DNA of 64,000 nucleotides from assembly GCF_013177695.1 (NCBI RefSeq), contig NZ_WOEY01000134.1, positions 62,001-126,000 of the forward strand, read 5' to 3'. The stretch is from Paraburkholderia solitsugae. Lineage in GTDB: Bacteria > Pseudomonadota > Gammaproteobacteria > Burkholderiales > Burkholderiaceae. The position numbers and the translations under genes are program-made. The notes beneath the pieces are model-generated. The model was not told the DNA's origin. It saw only the letters and a list, made by a program, of their open reading frames with translations, and searched no databases. This document shows, in pieces, positions 27,409 to 36,227 of the stretch. Within the stretch, counting starts at the first letter, position 1. Every line of letters begins with the position of its first letter.

Positions 27409-28088
27409 TCGGGAGCGGCTGGCCGCAGACCGGTCTTTGGTTAGCCGTCGCGGCGAGTGGTCTCTATCACGGGCTCAACCCGGCGATGGGATGGCCGCTC
27501 GCTGTTTCGAGCGGGCTGATGGACAGACGTGCACGGTCGCTGTTCTCCGCGCTTTTTTATCTCGCGGCGGGGCACGTGTTGGCCATGTTCGTGGTCATGG
27601 TGCCCTTCGCCATGCTTGCGATCCTGCTCGCCTGGCAGCGTGAGATCCAGATCGGCGCGAGTGTGCTGGTCATCGGCTTCGGTGTCTTCCTTCTGATCTG
27701 GCGGCGCCATCCGCGTGTACTCGCGCGGATTCCACCGTCGCGGCTAGCACTCTGGTCCTTCGCCGTTGCCATCGCGCACGGCGCGGGACTGATGCTTGTA
27801 CCGATCTACCTCGGCCTTTGCCGGTCCTACGACATCGATCGAGTGCATCAGGCCGCGCGGACCCTGATCGATGCCAATCTGGGCATGGCGCTGCTTGTCT
27901 CCGGCGTCCATGCCGCCGCCATGATCATGATCGGCGGACTTCTGGCCTGGTTGGTCTACCGCTACCTGGGGCTGAAGTTCGTGTCACGGAGTTGGTTCAA
28001 TCTGGACGCAGTCTGGGCATCGAGCCTCATTCTGGTGGGCACGCTCTCATTGGCGTTCAATACCGCGGTACCCGGCGGCACGGGGTGA
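27405..28088 (+). CDS. Multi-pass membrane protein coupled to SBP56
   Basis: A 227-residue protein with about six hydrophobic segments; I do not recognise a named family. A GLYHGLNPAMGWPLAVS motif near the N-terminus and AIAHGAGLMLVPIYLGL carry His and Asn/Pro residues inside membrane segments, reminiscent of metal or sulfite exporters, but that is only a resemblance. The likely start is a TTG at 27405 that overlaps the SBP56 stop (TTGA), with GGTGGGG just upstream. An obligate partner of the SBP is a fair inference from the overlap. Confidence 0.75.
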   Translation: MIGSGWPQTGLWLAVAASGLYHGLNPAMGWPLAVSSGLMDRRARSLFSALFYLAAGHVLAMFVVMVPFAMLAILLAWQREIQIGASVLVIGFGVFLLIWRRHPRVLARIPPSRLALWSFAVAIAHGAGLMLVPIYLGLCRSYDIDRVHQAARTLIDANLGMALLVSGVHAAAMIMIGGLLAWLVYRYLGLKFVSRSWFNLDAVWASSLILVGTLSLAFNTAVPGGTG

Positions 28089-28124
28089 TAGCAGAAGGCT
28101 TCGACCCACGGCGCGTCACCCGTC

Positions 28125-29042
28125 CTACGCGCCGTTCGCGGCGGCCTGCTCCTCGCGGGCATACTGCGTAGGCGGCCGGCCGACGTGCCGTGTGAAGGCG
28201 ACGCTAAAGGTGCTGGCGGAGCTGTAGCCGACGCGCAGCGCAATCTCGGCGATACGACCTGCGTTGCGGCGCAGCAGGTCCTTCGCGAGTGCCATGCGCC
28301 ACGTGAGCAGATATTCCATCGGCGCGACGCCAACCGCGCGGCTGAACCGCTCGAAAAACGTCGAGCGCGAGAGTGCGGCCTCCTTCGCGAGCTCAGCAAC
28401 CGTCCATGCGTGCGTTGGGTGTTCGTGCATCTCGCGGATCGCAGCCGCGAGCCGGCTGTCGGCGAGCCCGCGCACCAGGCCCGGTGACGCGTTCGTTTTT
28501 GCCGTGGACCGCAACGCCTCGATGAGCAGCACCTCCAGCAGTCGTGAGAGCACGACTTCGCGCGCCGGCCGCTGCTCGCGCGTTTCCTCTCGCACCAGTT
28601 GCACGAGCGTGGCCAGCCGCTGTTCGCCGCGGACATGGACGAATTGCGGCAGCAGCGAAACCAGCAGGGACGCATCCGGTGAACCGAAGCTGCAATGGCC
28701 CGCCACCATTCGCAAGTCGATCGGGTTGCCCGGCGCGCCGATTCTGAATTCACCGTTGCCCAGCGCGACAGGCGCCAGCGTCTCGACACCCGGCGGTGGG
28801 GGTTCGAGGCTGGACATCGCGACGCCGTAGGCTGCGGGAATCAGGACGAAGTCACCCGACAGGAGTTCGATCGGCTCGTGTCCGTCGATCGCGATACGGC
28901 ACCCGCCCTCGAGAATCACGCAATAGAACGGCTGGCCGGCATCCGAGCGGCTAATGCGCCAGGGGCTGGCGCCGAGAACGAGTTTGGAGAACCGGGCACC
29001 CGGCTGCAGCAGCGTCACGACTTCGGCTAAGGGATCGATCAT
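28125..29042 (-). CDS. AraC family transcriptional regulator
   Basis: A 305-residue regulator. The N-terminal cupin sensor (GQPFYCVILEGGCRIAIDG) is of the AraC_binding_1/cupin_6 type; the C-terminal double HTH spans about residues 205-300 with LAKEAALSRSTFFERFSRAV and IALRVGYSSASTFSVAFTRH. It is divergent (95 bp) from two SDR genes that it most likely regulates. RPPTQYARE is the usual end motif. Confidence 0.9.
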   Translation of the reverse strand: MIDPLAEVVTLLQPGARFSKLVLGASPWRISRSDAGQPFYCVILEGGCRIAIDGHEPIELLSGDFVLIPAAYGVAMSSLEPPPPGVETLAPVALGNGEFRIGAPGNPIDLRMVAGHCSFGSPDASLLVSLLPQFVHVRGEQRLATLVQLVREETREQRPAREVVLSRLLEVLLIEALRSTAKTNASPGLVRGLADSRLAAAIREMHEHPTHAWTVAELAKEAALSRSTFFERFSRAVGVAPMEYLLTWRMALAKDLLRRNAGRIAEIALRVGYSSASTFSVAFTRHVGRPPTQYAREEQAAANGA

Positions 29043-29137
29043 CGCCGGACTCCTGCAAATGAAATTCGGATGATTGATTGTAGCGAGTACGGTCTCAGAG
29101 ATCTATCGTATGGGCACACCCAAACAAAGGATTTCCC

Positions 29138-29887
29138 ATGAAAACCGTACTGATCACCGGCTGCTCTTCCGGATTCGGCCTCAAGATCGCTCGCTACTTC
29201 TTAGCCCGCGACTGGCAGGTCGTCGCCACGATGCGTACACCGCGTGCCGACGTGCTACCGCCTTCAGACCGCTTGCGCGTGCTGGCGCTCGACGTCACCA
29301 ATCCGGAAAGCATTCGCGAGGCTGTCGAGGCCGCAGGCCCGATCGACGTCCTCGTCAACAACGCGGGCTTCGGCGCGGCTTCCCCTGCCGAACTCACCCC
29401 GATCGCGACGGTACGCGAGCTTTTCGAAACTAACACCATCGGCACGATCGCATTGACGCAAGCGGTGCTGCCCCAGTTCCGGCAGCGCAAGGCCGGTGTC
29501 GTCGTGAATGTCACGTCGAGCGTGACGCTGAAAGCACTGCCTCTGCTCGCCGCGTACCGCGCGAGCAAGGCGGCGGTGAACGCATTCACCGAGTCGATGG
29601 CGCTGGAGCTCGAGCAGTTCGGCGTGCGGGCGCACCTGGTGCTGCCGGGTCGTGCTCCTGAGACCCGCTTCGGAGAGAACGCGCGTGCCCACATACACGG
29701 CTTCAACCACGAGGCCTATGCCGATCTCGTCAAGAGCGTCGTCGCGAGAATGGGCGATACGTCTGCCCCGATCACCCATGCACAGGACGTCGCCGAAGCC
29801 GTGTGGCGCGCGGCGACCGACCCGTCATCGCCGATGCGCATCCCGGCCGGCGCCGACGCCGAAGCATGGGCGGCCGAGGTTCGCTAA
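29138..29887 (+). CDS. SDR family oxidoreductase
   Basis: A 249-residue classical short-chain dehydrogenase. TGCSSGFG is the cofactor loop, VLVNNAGFG the NNAG motif, and a YRASKAAVNAF segment holds the catalytic Tyr-x3-Lys with the upstream Ser in VNVTSSVTL. It belongs to the group that uses NADP (an R in TMRTPRAD after the second beta-strand). The divergent AraC gene is the likely regulator; a second SDR follows 62 bp downstream. Confidence 0.9.
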   Translation: MKTVLITGCSSGFGLKIARYFLARDWQVVATMRTPRADVLPPSDRLRVLALDVTNPESIREAVEAAGPIDVLVNNAGFGAASPAELTPIATVRELFETNTIGTIALTQAVLPQFRQRKAGVVVNVTSSVTLKALPLLAAYRASKAAVNAFTESMALELEQFGVRAHLVLPGRAPETRFGENARAHIHGFNHEAYADLVKSVVARMGDTSAPITHAQDVAEAVWRAATDPSSPMRIPAGADAEAWAAEVR

Positions 29888-29949
29888 CCGGCCGGCGCCA
29901 CCGCCCTGAATTTCTGCGCGCAACTGCGCAATACCACAAGGAGATTGCC

Positions 29950-30708
29950 ATGCAGGACAAACCCGTCGCCCTGATCACCGGGGCCAATCAGGGAATCGGT
30001 CTTCAGATTGCAAAGGATCTCGCGGCACACGGCTTCACGGTGCTGGTCGGGTCGCGCAATCTCGAGCGCGGCGAGGCTGCGGCTCAGGAGGTTGGGCCGG
30101 ACGCCCTTGCGCTTCAGCTCGACGTGACGGATCGGGCTTCGGTCACCGCAGCGGCGGAGCGCGTGGGCAACGAGTTTGGCCGCCTCGACGTGCTCGTCCA
30201 GAACGCAGCCATCTCGAATACGAGCAGGCTGCCCGGCCAGTCCGTCGAGGAGTACGTCAAGACAACCCGCCCGAGCAACGTGTCGCTCGATGAAATGCGC
30301 GCGGTATGGGACACCAATGTGTTCGGTGTTCTCGCCGTTTACCAGGCGATGTTGCCGATCCTGCGCGAGACGCCCGGTGCCCGTATCGTCAACGTGTCGA
30401 GCGGCGTTGGGTCGCTGACGGCCAACTCAGATCCGGCCTTCGCCTACCGTGCGATCTTCGGCCTCGTCTATCCTGCGTCCAAAACGGCGCTCAACGCTTT
30501 GACGGTCGCCATGGCAATCGAGCTGGAGCCGGAGGGGATCAAGGTCAACGCCGTCTCTCCGGGCTTTACCAGGACGAACCTCAACGGATATGCGGGCACG
30601 CAGACTGTCGAGGAGGGCGCTCGCGAAGCGGTGCGCGTCGCGCTGCTGGGCCCGGATGGTCCCACAGGGACGTTCACGCGCTGGGAAAACGAAGCGATCC
30701 CGTGGTGA
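29950..30708 (+). CDS. SDR family oxidoreductase
   Basis: A 252-residue SDR of the carbonyl-reductase-like group. LITGANQGIGLQIAKDL is the TGxxxGIG motif, VLVQNAAIS replaces NNAG, VNVSSGVGSL supplies the Ser and VYPASKTALNAL the Tyr/Lys pair. The start at 29950 follows AAGGAG; the in-frame opening at 29803 overlaps the first SDR and is rejected. Downstream of 30708 no further enzyme genes follow. Confidence 0.9.
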   Translation: MQDKPVALITGANQGIGLQIAKDLAAHGFTVLVGSRNLERGEAAAQEVGPDALALQLDVTDRASVTAAAERVGNEFGRLDVLVQNAAISNTSRLPGQSVEEYVKTTRPSNVSLDEMRAVWDTNVFGVLAVYQAMLPILRETPGARIVNVSSGVGSLTANSDPAFAYRAIFGLVYPASKTALNALTVAMAIELEPEGIKVNAVSPGFTRTNLNGYAGTQTVEEGAREAVRVALLGPDGPTGTFTRWENEAIPW

Positions 30709-30739
30709 TGTAGTCTCGAGCGCGTGATCGAAGGGATCG

Positions 30740-30943
30740 ATGGATTGGGCGAGAGTAATCAGGCGGGAAGTCTCGTGTCCACCAATCGATGCGCTGTTGC
30801 GCTACCGGACGCGCATCGTGCGCGCTGTCGCGGAAGCGCGTGGGCAACGCGCGATGATCGAGTCTCTCGATACTGCGGGCAGATCCTTTGTCAGCACTGT
30901 GCAGTGGAACAGCCTGCGCGAGCTCTGCGCCCAGCTGTTCTAG
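30740..30943 (+). CDS. Small hypothetical protein
   Basis: A 67-residue reading frame, preceded by AAGGGA at good spacing, with a charged helical composition (ALLRYRTRIVRAVAEARGQR). I do not recognise it. It could be the end of a degraded gene rather than a functional one. No neighbours clarify it; the SET-domain gene starts 179 bp later. Confidence 0.35.
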   Translation: MDWARVIRREVSCPPIDALLRYRTRIVRAVAEARGQRAMIESLDTAGRSFVSTVQWNSLRELCAQLF

Positions 30944-31121
30944 TCCGTCACTTTCTCCGGTCGGTCGCACTGGCAACCTCAGACTGGTTGCGGCAACCTG
31001 AACTTCCAGCTTCATTCCACGGCCCGGTGTCGCCACCCTGACGCAAGTGACGCATCACGTCGGTGTGGATGCGGATTTATGCCTCTTTTATACTGGCGCG
31101 CATATCAGTCGAGGTAACAGT

Positions 31122-31562
31122 ATGAGGCGTGTGATCGTCCGGCGATCGTCAGTTCACGGCAGGGGTGTGTTCGCAGTGATGCCACTCGCAGCAGGCGAGC
31201 GCGTGCTCGAGTACAAAGGTGAAATCACTTCGTGGCGGAACGCGGTGCGCCGTCACCAACGCGAAGGCGTCGAAGGACATACGTTTCTTTTTGGGCTGTC
31301 GGACGGCCGCGTGATCGATGGCAGCCGTGACGGCAATAGTGCGCGGTGGCTCAATCACGCGTGCGCGCCCAACTGCGAGACCATCGAAGTCGCTGGCCGC
31401 ATCTTCATCCACACGCTGCGTGCCATCGAGCCCGGCGAAGAACTGTTCATCGAATATCTGCTGGCCACTGACGATCCGCTGGATGCAGACGTTCGGGCGC
31501 AGTACGCGTGCCGGTGTACAGCTACGGAGTGTCGTCACTCGATGCTGGCGGACGCGGCGTGA
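31122..31562 (+). CDS. SET-domain protein-lysine methyltransferase-like protein
   Basis: A 146-residue, nearly bare SET domain. The core signatures are SSVHGRGVFA (the N-terminal GxG), RWLNHACAPNCE (the NHxCxPN SAM-binding knot) and GEELFIEY. A post-SET-like Cys array CRCTATEC ends the protein. Eukaryote-like SET proteins occur sporadically in bacteria, and their targets are mostly unknown. GAGGT precedes the ATG. The next small gene starts inside the stop codon (GTGA overlap), so the two are co-translated. Confidence 0.88.
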   Translation: MRRVIVRRSSVHGRGVFAVMPLAAGERVLEYKGEITSWRNAVRRHQREGVEGHTFLFGLSDGRVIDGSRDGNSARWLNHACAPNCETIEVAGRIFIHTLRAIEPGEELFIEYLLATDDPLDADVRAQYACRCTATECRHSMLADAA

Positions 31563-31777
31563 ACAGCGTGGCAGAGGAGGTCGTGGGCAGCATCGCTGTC
31601 CCGAAAAGCACCGAGGGCTCGAAGCGGGGGAATGATGGCTTTGTCCGGATCTGTGGCGATGTGATTTTCCATCTCGACGTGCTAAAACTGACGTTGCCAA
31701 AGGGAGATGCATCCGGCGCACCGGTTAACGCCAAGGTGAAAAAACAGATGTCGCTGGATCTTGAGGATTTGTGGTGA
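31559..31777 (+). CDS. Small protein coupled to the SET gene
   Basis: A 72-residue hypothetical protein starting at a GTG that overlaps the SET stop by 4 bp. Its composition looks protein-like (VRICGDVIFHLDVLKLTLPK). No known family is recognised. Tight coupling makes it a candidate partner or substrate of the SET enzyme. Confidence 0.5.
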   Translation: MNSVAEEVVGSIAVPKSTEGSKRGNDGFVRICGDVIFHLDVLKLTLPKGDASGAPVNAKVKKQMSLDLEDLW

Positions 31778-31816
31778 CTCCATCAGGCGGCGTTTGCCCG
31801 ATTAGGGAGCGGTCTT

Positions 31817-32053
31817 ATGCGGAAGCGGAAGTTAGCAGGAAAGGTAACTGGAGAATTGAGTCTGCCGGTACTGCTAGACCGGCTTGAGCTGGCATTGGTG
31901 GGAATCCCCGATCGCAGGTCTGTCTGCAAAGTACTTTCGGACCTTAATAGGCACCTCGGATCGGTCGGCGAGAAAGGTGCCGCACGAACGAGTCGATCCG
32001 GGCCTCCGCGCCGTCGGCGCCAGGCCACCGTCGAATCTTTGCCGCTGTTTTAG
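31817..32053 (+). CDS. Small basic hypothetical protein
   Basis: A 78-residue, strongly basic protein (opens MRKRKLAGK, with a C-terminal PPRRRRQ) with GGGAG upstream. It follows the SET gene pair in the same direction by 39 bp. An N-terminal Lys/Arg-rich tail is the kind of site SET enzymes modify, but this is speculation. No family recognised. Confidence 0.4.
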   Translation: MRKRKLAGKVTGELSLPVLLDRLELALVGIPDRRSVCKVLSDLNRHLGSVGEKGAARTSRSGPPRRRRQATVESLPLF

Positions 32054-32164
32054 TGAGCGCCGCAGGGCCCGCGACTGGCACGTCCCACTGAATCGGCCAG
32101 GAACATCGAGCGATTTTCGAAAATTCTTCGCGGTTTGTCTGTGTCGGGTGGAGGTCGGCCGATA

Positions 32165-32179
32165 CTGTTGAAAAAGTCG
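32165..32179 (+). repeat. Left terminal inverted repeat of IS1182-type element
   Basis: CTGTTGAAAAAGTCG; its exact reverse complement is at 33260-33274. Confidence 0.8.
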
Positions 32180-32275
32180 CGTTTTGGTTTGGGGTGCTGG
32201 CTTTGGCAGTACGTTTCGAGTTGGAGAGTTCAGCGAGGCGGCGGTCTTGCAACGTGAGACGCCCCCCGTTTCTCG

Positions 32276-33201
32276 TCATGTAGCTGCCTGGTTTGCCTGC
32301 TTACCTTCAGGCGTGAGCCACTTGGCCATTCTTCGCAGATTTTGCGCAGTTGCTGCCATCAGAAACTCATCATGAGCACCGCTCGGACCACGCAGTCGCA
32401 AGCGATCGAGTTTGAGGATGCGCTTGAGGTGAGCGAAGAGCATTTCCACCTTCTTTCGCTGTCGGCGCGACTGTTTGTATTCTGGGGTTGCCGCGATGCG
32501 CCTCGCTTCATCGCGTGCAGCTTCATGGACGCTGCGCACGACTTTGCGAAACAGCGTATTCGGACAGCATCGATCCTTCATCGAACAGCCGTCACAGTCC
32601 ATCTGGCTCGCTCGGTAGACGATGGTGTCGGCTTTCGTGACGTGTGTGCGGGCATTCCTGAATGGACGCCAGTCGCTGCGTAGCGCGTTCCCCGCAGGAC
32701 ATCGATACTCGTTGGCCTGTTCATTCCAGATAAATTCGCTGCGCGAGAACGTATTGTCCTTGCGAGTGGTTTTATCCCAGACTGAAACGTGTGGCTCAAT
32801 GTGCTTCTGTTCAACCATCCAGCCAAGCAGCGCTGCTGTGCCGTATGCGGTGTCACCTACCAGCCGGCGAGGCTTCAGGTCCCGTTGGTGTTCAACACGA
32901 TTGATCATTGTCCTGGTTGATTCGACCTCCTGTGACCGGTTCGCCGGCGTCGCTTCAACATCAACAATGATCCCTGCCTGCAGATCAATCAGGTAATTCG
33001 TCGAATAGGCAAAGAACGCGGGACCACCCGGTGCGGCCGTCCATCGTGCAGCAGGATCGGCCAGGGATATCTTCTTTGGAGGCGTCGAAGACGCTGCTGG
33101 CTCATCCGTATCTGTCGCCACCGGAGCGATTGCGGGACGTGGTTGTCGAGGTCGAACGAGTAGAAGAGCTTGTCCTGTCCGCTGTCCAGTCGACCCATCA
33201 T
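32276..33201 (-). pseudogene. IS1182-type transposase, middle deleted
   Basis: The 5' end (from 33201) encodes the canonical start MMGRLDSGQDKLFYSFDLDN, which then leaves frame. The C-terminal half is intact in another frame: ISLADPAARWTAAPGG, LVGDTAYGTAALLGWM, a zinc-ribbon-like MDCDGCSMKDRCCPN segment, and KVEMLFAHLKRILKLDRLRL. The N-terminal DDE part of about 200 residues is missing. It cannot be an active transposase but its ends could be mobilised in trans. Confidence 0.85.
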
Positions 33202-33259
33202 GACGATTCACTCCCGTCGTTCGATGTCTCCCAGGATACCCAACATTCCGCATCGACGA

Positions 33260-33274
33260 CGACTTTTTCAACAG
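33260..33274 (-). repeat. Right terminal inverted repeat of IS1182-type element
   Basis: CGACTTTTTCAACAG; the exact complement of 32165-32179, close to the 5' end of the transposase relic. Confidence 0.8.
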
Positions 33275-33446
33275 AATCGACCCGTTCCGGACAGTTGTGA
33301 ACGACCGCTATCTGGAAGCCGGACATCGCGGCGACGGGCGCACGGCCGGGAGCCTGGGCACGTTCCTCGCCGAGCTTTCCCAAGGTAACTACCTCATGCT
33401 TCGTCACAAGAGCCGCAAAACGGCCCGGAAAGGCCCCCTCAATTCC

Positions 33447-33483
33447 GGAATAGATTTACCCATGATCATGCATGATCTATTCC
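33447..33483. promoter_or_regulatory. Composite palindrome upstream of lysR
   Basis: GGAATAGAT (33447-33455) and ATCTATTCC (33475-33483) are perfect inverted arms, and GATCATGCATGATC (33464-33477) is a perfect palindrome overlapping the right arm. It lies 36 bp before the LysR ATG: a good candidate for an autoregulatory LTTR site. Confidence 0.5.
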
Positions 33484-33518
33484 TTAGTAAGATAACCGAT
33501 TCCCCGTAGGAGGATCGG

Positions 33519-34412
33519 ATGGATCGACTCGAAGGCATCAAGATATTCGTGCGCGTCGTAGAAAGCGGGAGCTTTTCAGCGGTTGCGCGTGAGCTTGGGA
33601 CAGGGCAGCCGGCGATCAGCAAACAGGTTGCCGCGCTCGAAGAACATCTCGGTGCGCAGCTTCTTATGCGCACCTCCCGCAGCCTGAGCCTGACCGAGGC
33701 CGGGCGCGACTTCTACGAATCCGCCGTACGACTCATCAGCGATCTCGAGGCAGCGGAATCCCGCATCGGTTCGGGACAGGTCTCGCCGTCCGGCGTGGTG
33801 CGTGTCAGCGCCGCGCCCGCCTTCTCTCGACTCTATGTCGTGCCGCAACTCCCTGCGTTCCGCGTTCGCTATCCCAAGGTCGTTGTCGAGTCGCTCGTCT
33901 CCGAGCGGACGATCAATCTCGTTGACGAGGGCATCGACCTCGCCATTCGCAATGGCGCCCTTGCGGACTCTAGCCTTATCGCGCGCAAGATCGGCGAGTT
34001 CGCCCTCGTCGCCGTAGCGTCTGCGGACTATCTGGAACGCAGAGGAGTGCCGAAGCGACCGAGCGATCTCGAGCGCCACGACGGCGTGTTTTTTGTCTCA
34101 CGGGATGGACCGCGACCCTGGACCTTCTCCAGCCGCGCCGGGGTGGTATCCCATCAGGCGGCGGCATCGTTTCGCACCAATGATGGCGAAGAGCAACGCG
34201 CCGCGGTCCTTGCCGGCCTCGGCATCACCCAGGCGCCATATTGGCTTTTTGCGGCCGACATACGCGCCGGAACCGTGCGGCGAATCCTGCGCGATTGTGA
34301 GCCGGCGAGAATTCCGATCAGTGCCGTGCGACCCGCGTCCCGCAGTCTGCCCAGCAAAGTCGCCGTGTTTGTTGACTTTCTCGCTGAGCTGCTCGCCGAA
34401 ATGGACGACTGA
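33519..34412 (+). CDS. LysR family transcriptional regulator
   Basis: A 297-residue LTTR of the CrgA-like subgroup. The HTH is FVRVVESGSFSAVARELGTG then PAISKQVAALEEHLGAQLL; the effector domain includes VSPSGVVRVSAAPAFSRLYV. TAGGAGG precedes the ATG. It reads in the same direction as the following SDR, and a composite dyad lies in its promoter. Confidence 0.88.
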   Translation: MDRLEGIKIFVRVVESGSFSAVARELGTGQPAISKQVAALEEHLGAQLLMRTSRSLSLTEAGRDFYESAVRLISDLEAAESRIGSGQVSPSGVVRVSAAPAFSRLYVVPQLPAFRVRYPKVVVESLVSERTINLVDEGIDLAIRNGALADSSLIARKIGEFALVAVASADYLERRGVPKRPSDLERHDGVFFVSRDGPRPWTFSSRAGVVSHQAAASFRTNDGEEQRAAVLAGLGITQAPYWLFAADIRAGTVRRILRDCEPARIPISAVRPASRSLPSKVAVFVDFLAELLAEMDD

Positions 34413-34524
34413 TCCATTCCCCAATGGGATCGATGCTATCCAGAATTAACGTCTAGTCCGCGCCTGGTGGAATTGATAGATTTGCATCACCGACAAACAA
34501 GGTGTTCAAACGAGGTGATGCATC

Positions 34525-35274
34525 ATGAAACGGCTCGACAATAAGGTTGCGATAGTGACAGGCGCTTCAAAAGGAATCGGAGCGGGCATTGCAAAAGCCT
34601 TCGGCGCGGAAGGCGCGGTGGTGATCGTGAATTACGCGCGCGATCAAGCGGGTGCCGAACGGGTGGTGCGCGAGATCACCGGCAAAGGCGGGCGAGCTAT
34701 CGCCGTGCAAGGCGACGTGGCGCAGAGGTCCGACGCGCAACGCCTCGTCGCGGAGGCGAAAAATACCTTCGGCCGTCTGGATGTGCTCGTGAACAACGCG
34801 GGCGTCTTCTCGTTTGCGCCCTTCGAGCAGTTCAGCGAGCAGGAGTTTCACCGTCAGTTCAACACGAATGTGCTTGGCACGTTCCTCATGATCGAAGCCG
34901 CATTGCCGGCCTTCGGTGCGGAAGGCGGCAGCATTATCAACATCGGATCGACGGAGAGTGTCGCTGCCGACCCGGCCCTTTCGATCTACGTGGCGTCAAA
35001 GAGCGCTGTCGATGGCTTGACGCGCGTGCTCTCAAAAGAGTTCGGCCCCAAGAAAATCCGCGTTAACGCTCTCAGTCCCGGTGGAACCGAAACGGAGGGT
35101 GCGCACGCGGCAGGCGTCATGGGAACGGAGTTTAAGAAGCAGATAATCGCAAGTACTCCGCTGGGCCGCGTCGGCCAACCCGAGGACATCGCACGTGTGT
35201 CCGTATTTCTTGCCTCGGATGATGCGGGCTGGCTCACGGGACAAATCATCTTCGCGAACGGCGGCAACAGGTAA
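34525..35274 (+). CDS. SDR family oxidoreductase (FabG-like)
   Basis: A 249-residue SDR. VTGASKGIGAGIAKAF, VLVNNAGVFSF, INIGSTESV and IYVASKSAVDGL carry the cofactor, NNAG, Ser and Tyr-x3-Lys motifs; SPGGTETEG and TGQIIFANGGNR end it. It is similar to 3-oxoacyl-ACP reductases and glucose dehydrogenases. GAGGTG precedes the ATG. It is probably controlled by the LysR 112 bp upstream. Confidence 0.9.
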   Translation: MKRLDNKVAIVTGASKGIGAGIAKAFGAEGAVVIVNYARDQAGAERVVREITGKGGRAIAVQGDVAQRSDAQRLVAEAKNTFGRLDVLVNNAGVFSFAPFEQFSEQEFHRQFNTNVLGTFLMIEAALPAFGAEGGSIINIGSTESVAADPALSIYVASKSAVDGLTRVLSKEFGPKKIRVNALSPGGTETEGAHAAGVMGTEFKKQIIASTPLGRVGQPEDIARVSVFLASDDAGWLTGQIIFANGGNR

Positions 35275-35361
35275 AACGCCTTCTTCGTTAATAACGCGGG
35301 CTACGGCTCAAGGGTTTTCATTGGAATTTCGGTAATCGATTAACAAAGTAGGAGAACGATC

Positions 35362-35652
35362 ATGTCCGCGTACATTGTCTTCACTAGAATTAAATCCATC
35401 GATCAAAAAGAGCTCGAAAAATATCGGACTGGAATCAAAGCAACGATGAAGGATCATCCTATCGAAGTGCTCGTAGCCGATGGAAAGCACGAAGTCCTTG
35501 AAGGTGATCCGATTGAGGGAATGGTCATTGTGAAATTCCCGAGCGTAAAAGCCGCAAAGGATTGGTGTTACAGCGAGGCCTACCAAAACGTCGCCAAGCA
35601 CCGCAAGCACGGGGCGATCTATCACGGACTCATTGTTGAAGGTGTCAGCTGA
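35362..35652 (+). CDS. DUF1330 family protein
   Basis: A 96-residue ferredoxin-fold dimer protein (AYIVFTRIKSIDQKELEKY, and VIVKFPSVKAAKDWCYSEAY with the conserved W/Y pair). Function unknown; DUF1330 proteins often accompany catabolic operons. AGGAGA precedes the ATG. It may be co-transcribed with the SDR 87 bp upstream. Confidence 0.87.
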   Translation: MSAYIVFTRIKSIDQKELEKYRTGIKATMKDHPIEVLVADGKHEVLEGDPIEGMVIVKFPSVKAAKDWCYSEAYQNVAKHRKHGAIYHGLIVEGVS

Positions 35653-35858
35653 CGGAGAAGAAATGCATGCTCAATGACGCCATCACCCCCTTCACCCTCA
35701 TCCTGGACCGGGGACCACTTCGCCGCCTGGGAGGAGCCAGCGTGGAGATTCGCGTCTGCTTCGCCGAGGTGTGCTGACCCCGGCAAACTAACTTGCCGGA
35801 TGAGGATTTAGCAGAGCCCTGATCGGGGCTGTCAAAGTCAAACGAAAAGAGGAAAGCC

Positions 35859-36227
35859 ATGATTGACCATATTTATCTCCCCGTCTCTGACCTGGAACGG
35901 TCGAGCGAATTTTACAAGAAGCCGCTTGAGCCGCTTGGCATCGACATGCCCTACAAGTTCGATCAACTGCACGGTTTCGCGATCAATAGCAATCCGGGTT
36001 TCTGGCTGAAGAATGGCGAAGTCGCCAAAGACCTTTACGTCGCATTCACCGCCAGGAGCGCGGACGCTGTCAGGGCCAGCTACAAGGCGGCGATAGACGC
36101 GGGAGCTACTTCAAACAAGGAACCGAGCCTTCGGCCCGAATGGCGTGCCGACTACTTCGCGGCGAACATCGGCGACCCGGACGGATACAACATCGAGATT
36201 GCCTATAAGCCTTGGCTCTACAAATAA
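35859..36227 (+). CDS. VOC family protein
   Basis: A 122-residue glyoxalase-fold protein. IDHIYLPVSDLERSSEFYKK opens the first module and YFAANIGDPDGYNIEIAYKP closes the second with the metal-ligand Glu. The His of the N-terminal DHIYL is also kept. Likely a metal-dependent lyase, dioxygenase or resistance protein; substrate unknown. GAGGAAAG precedes the ATG. Confidence 0.87.
   Translation: MIDHIYLPVSDLERSSEFYKKPLEPLGIDMPYKFDQLHGFAINSNPGFWLKNGEVAKDLYVAFTARSADAVRASYKAAIDAGATSNKEPSLRPEWRADYFAANIGDPDGYNIEIAYKPWLYK

Larger units (their letters stand above)
32165..33274. mobile_element. IS1182-family element, internally deleted
   Basis: A 1.1-kb element bounded by perfect 15-bp inverted repeats (CTGTTGAAAAAGTCG at 32165-32179 and its complement at 33260-33274). 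It contains only the start and the C-terminal half of an IS1182-type transposase, so it is non-autonomous. No matching target duplication is seen directly outside the repeats. It separates the SET cluster from the LysR/SDR cluster. Confidence 0.8.

Noticed and set aside
33447-33453. GGAATAG near the LysR gene as an ECF-like site
   Set aside because: Last base differs from GGAATAA and no GGT lies at the fixed distance; it is one arm of the LysR dyad instead.
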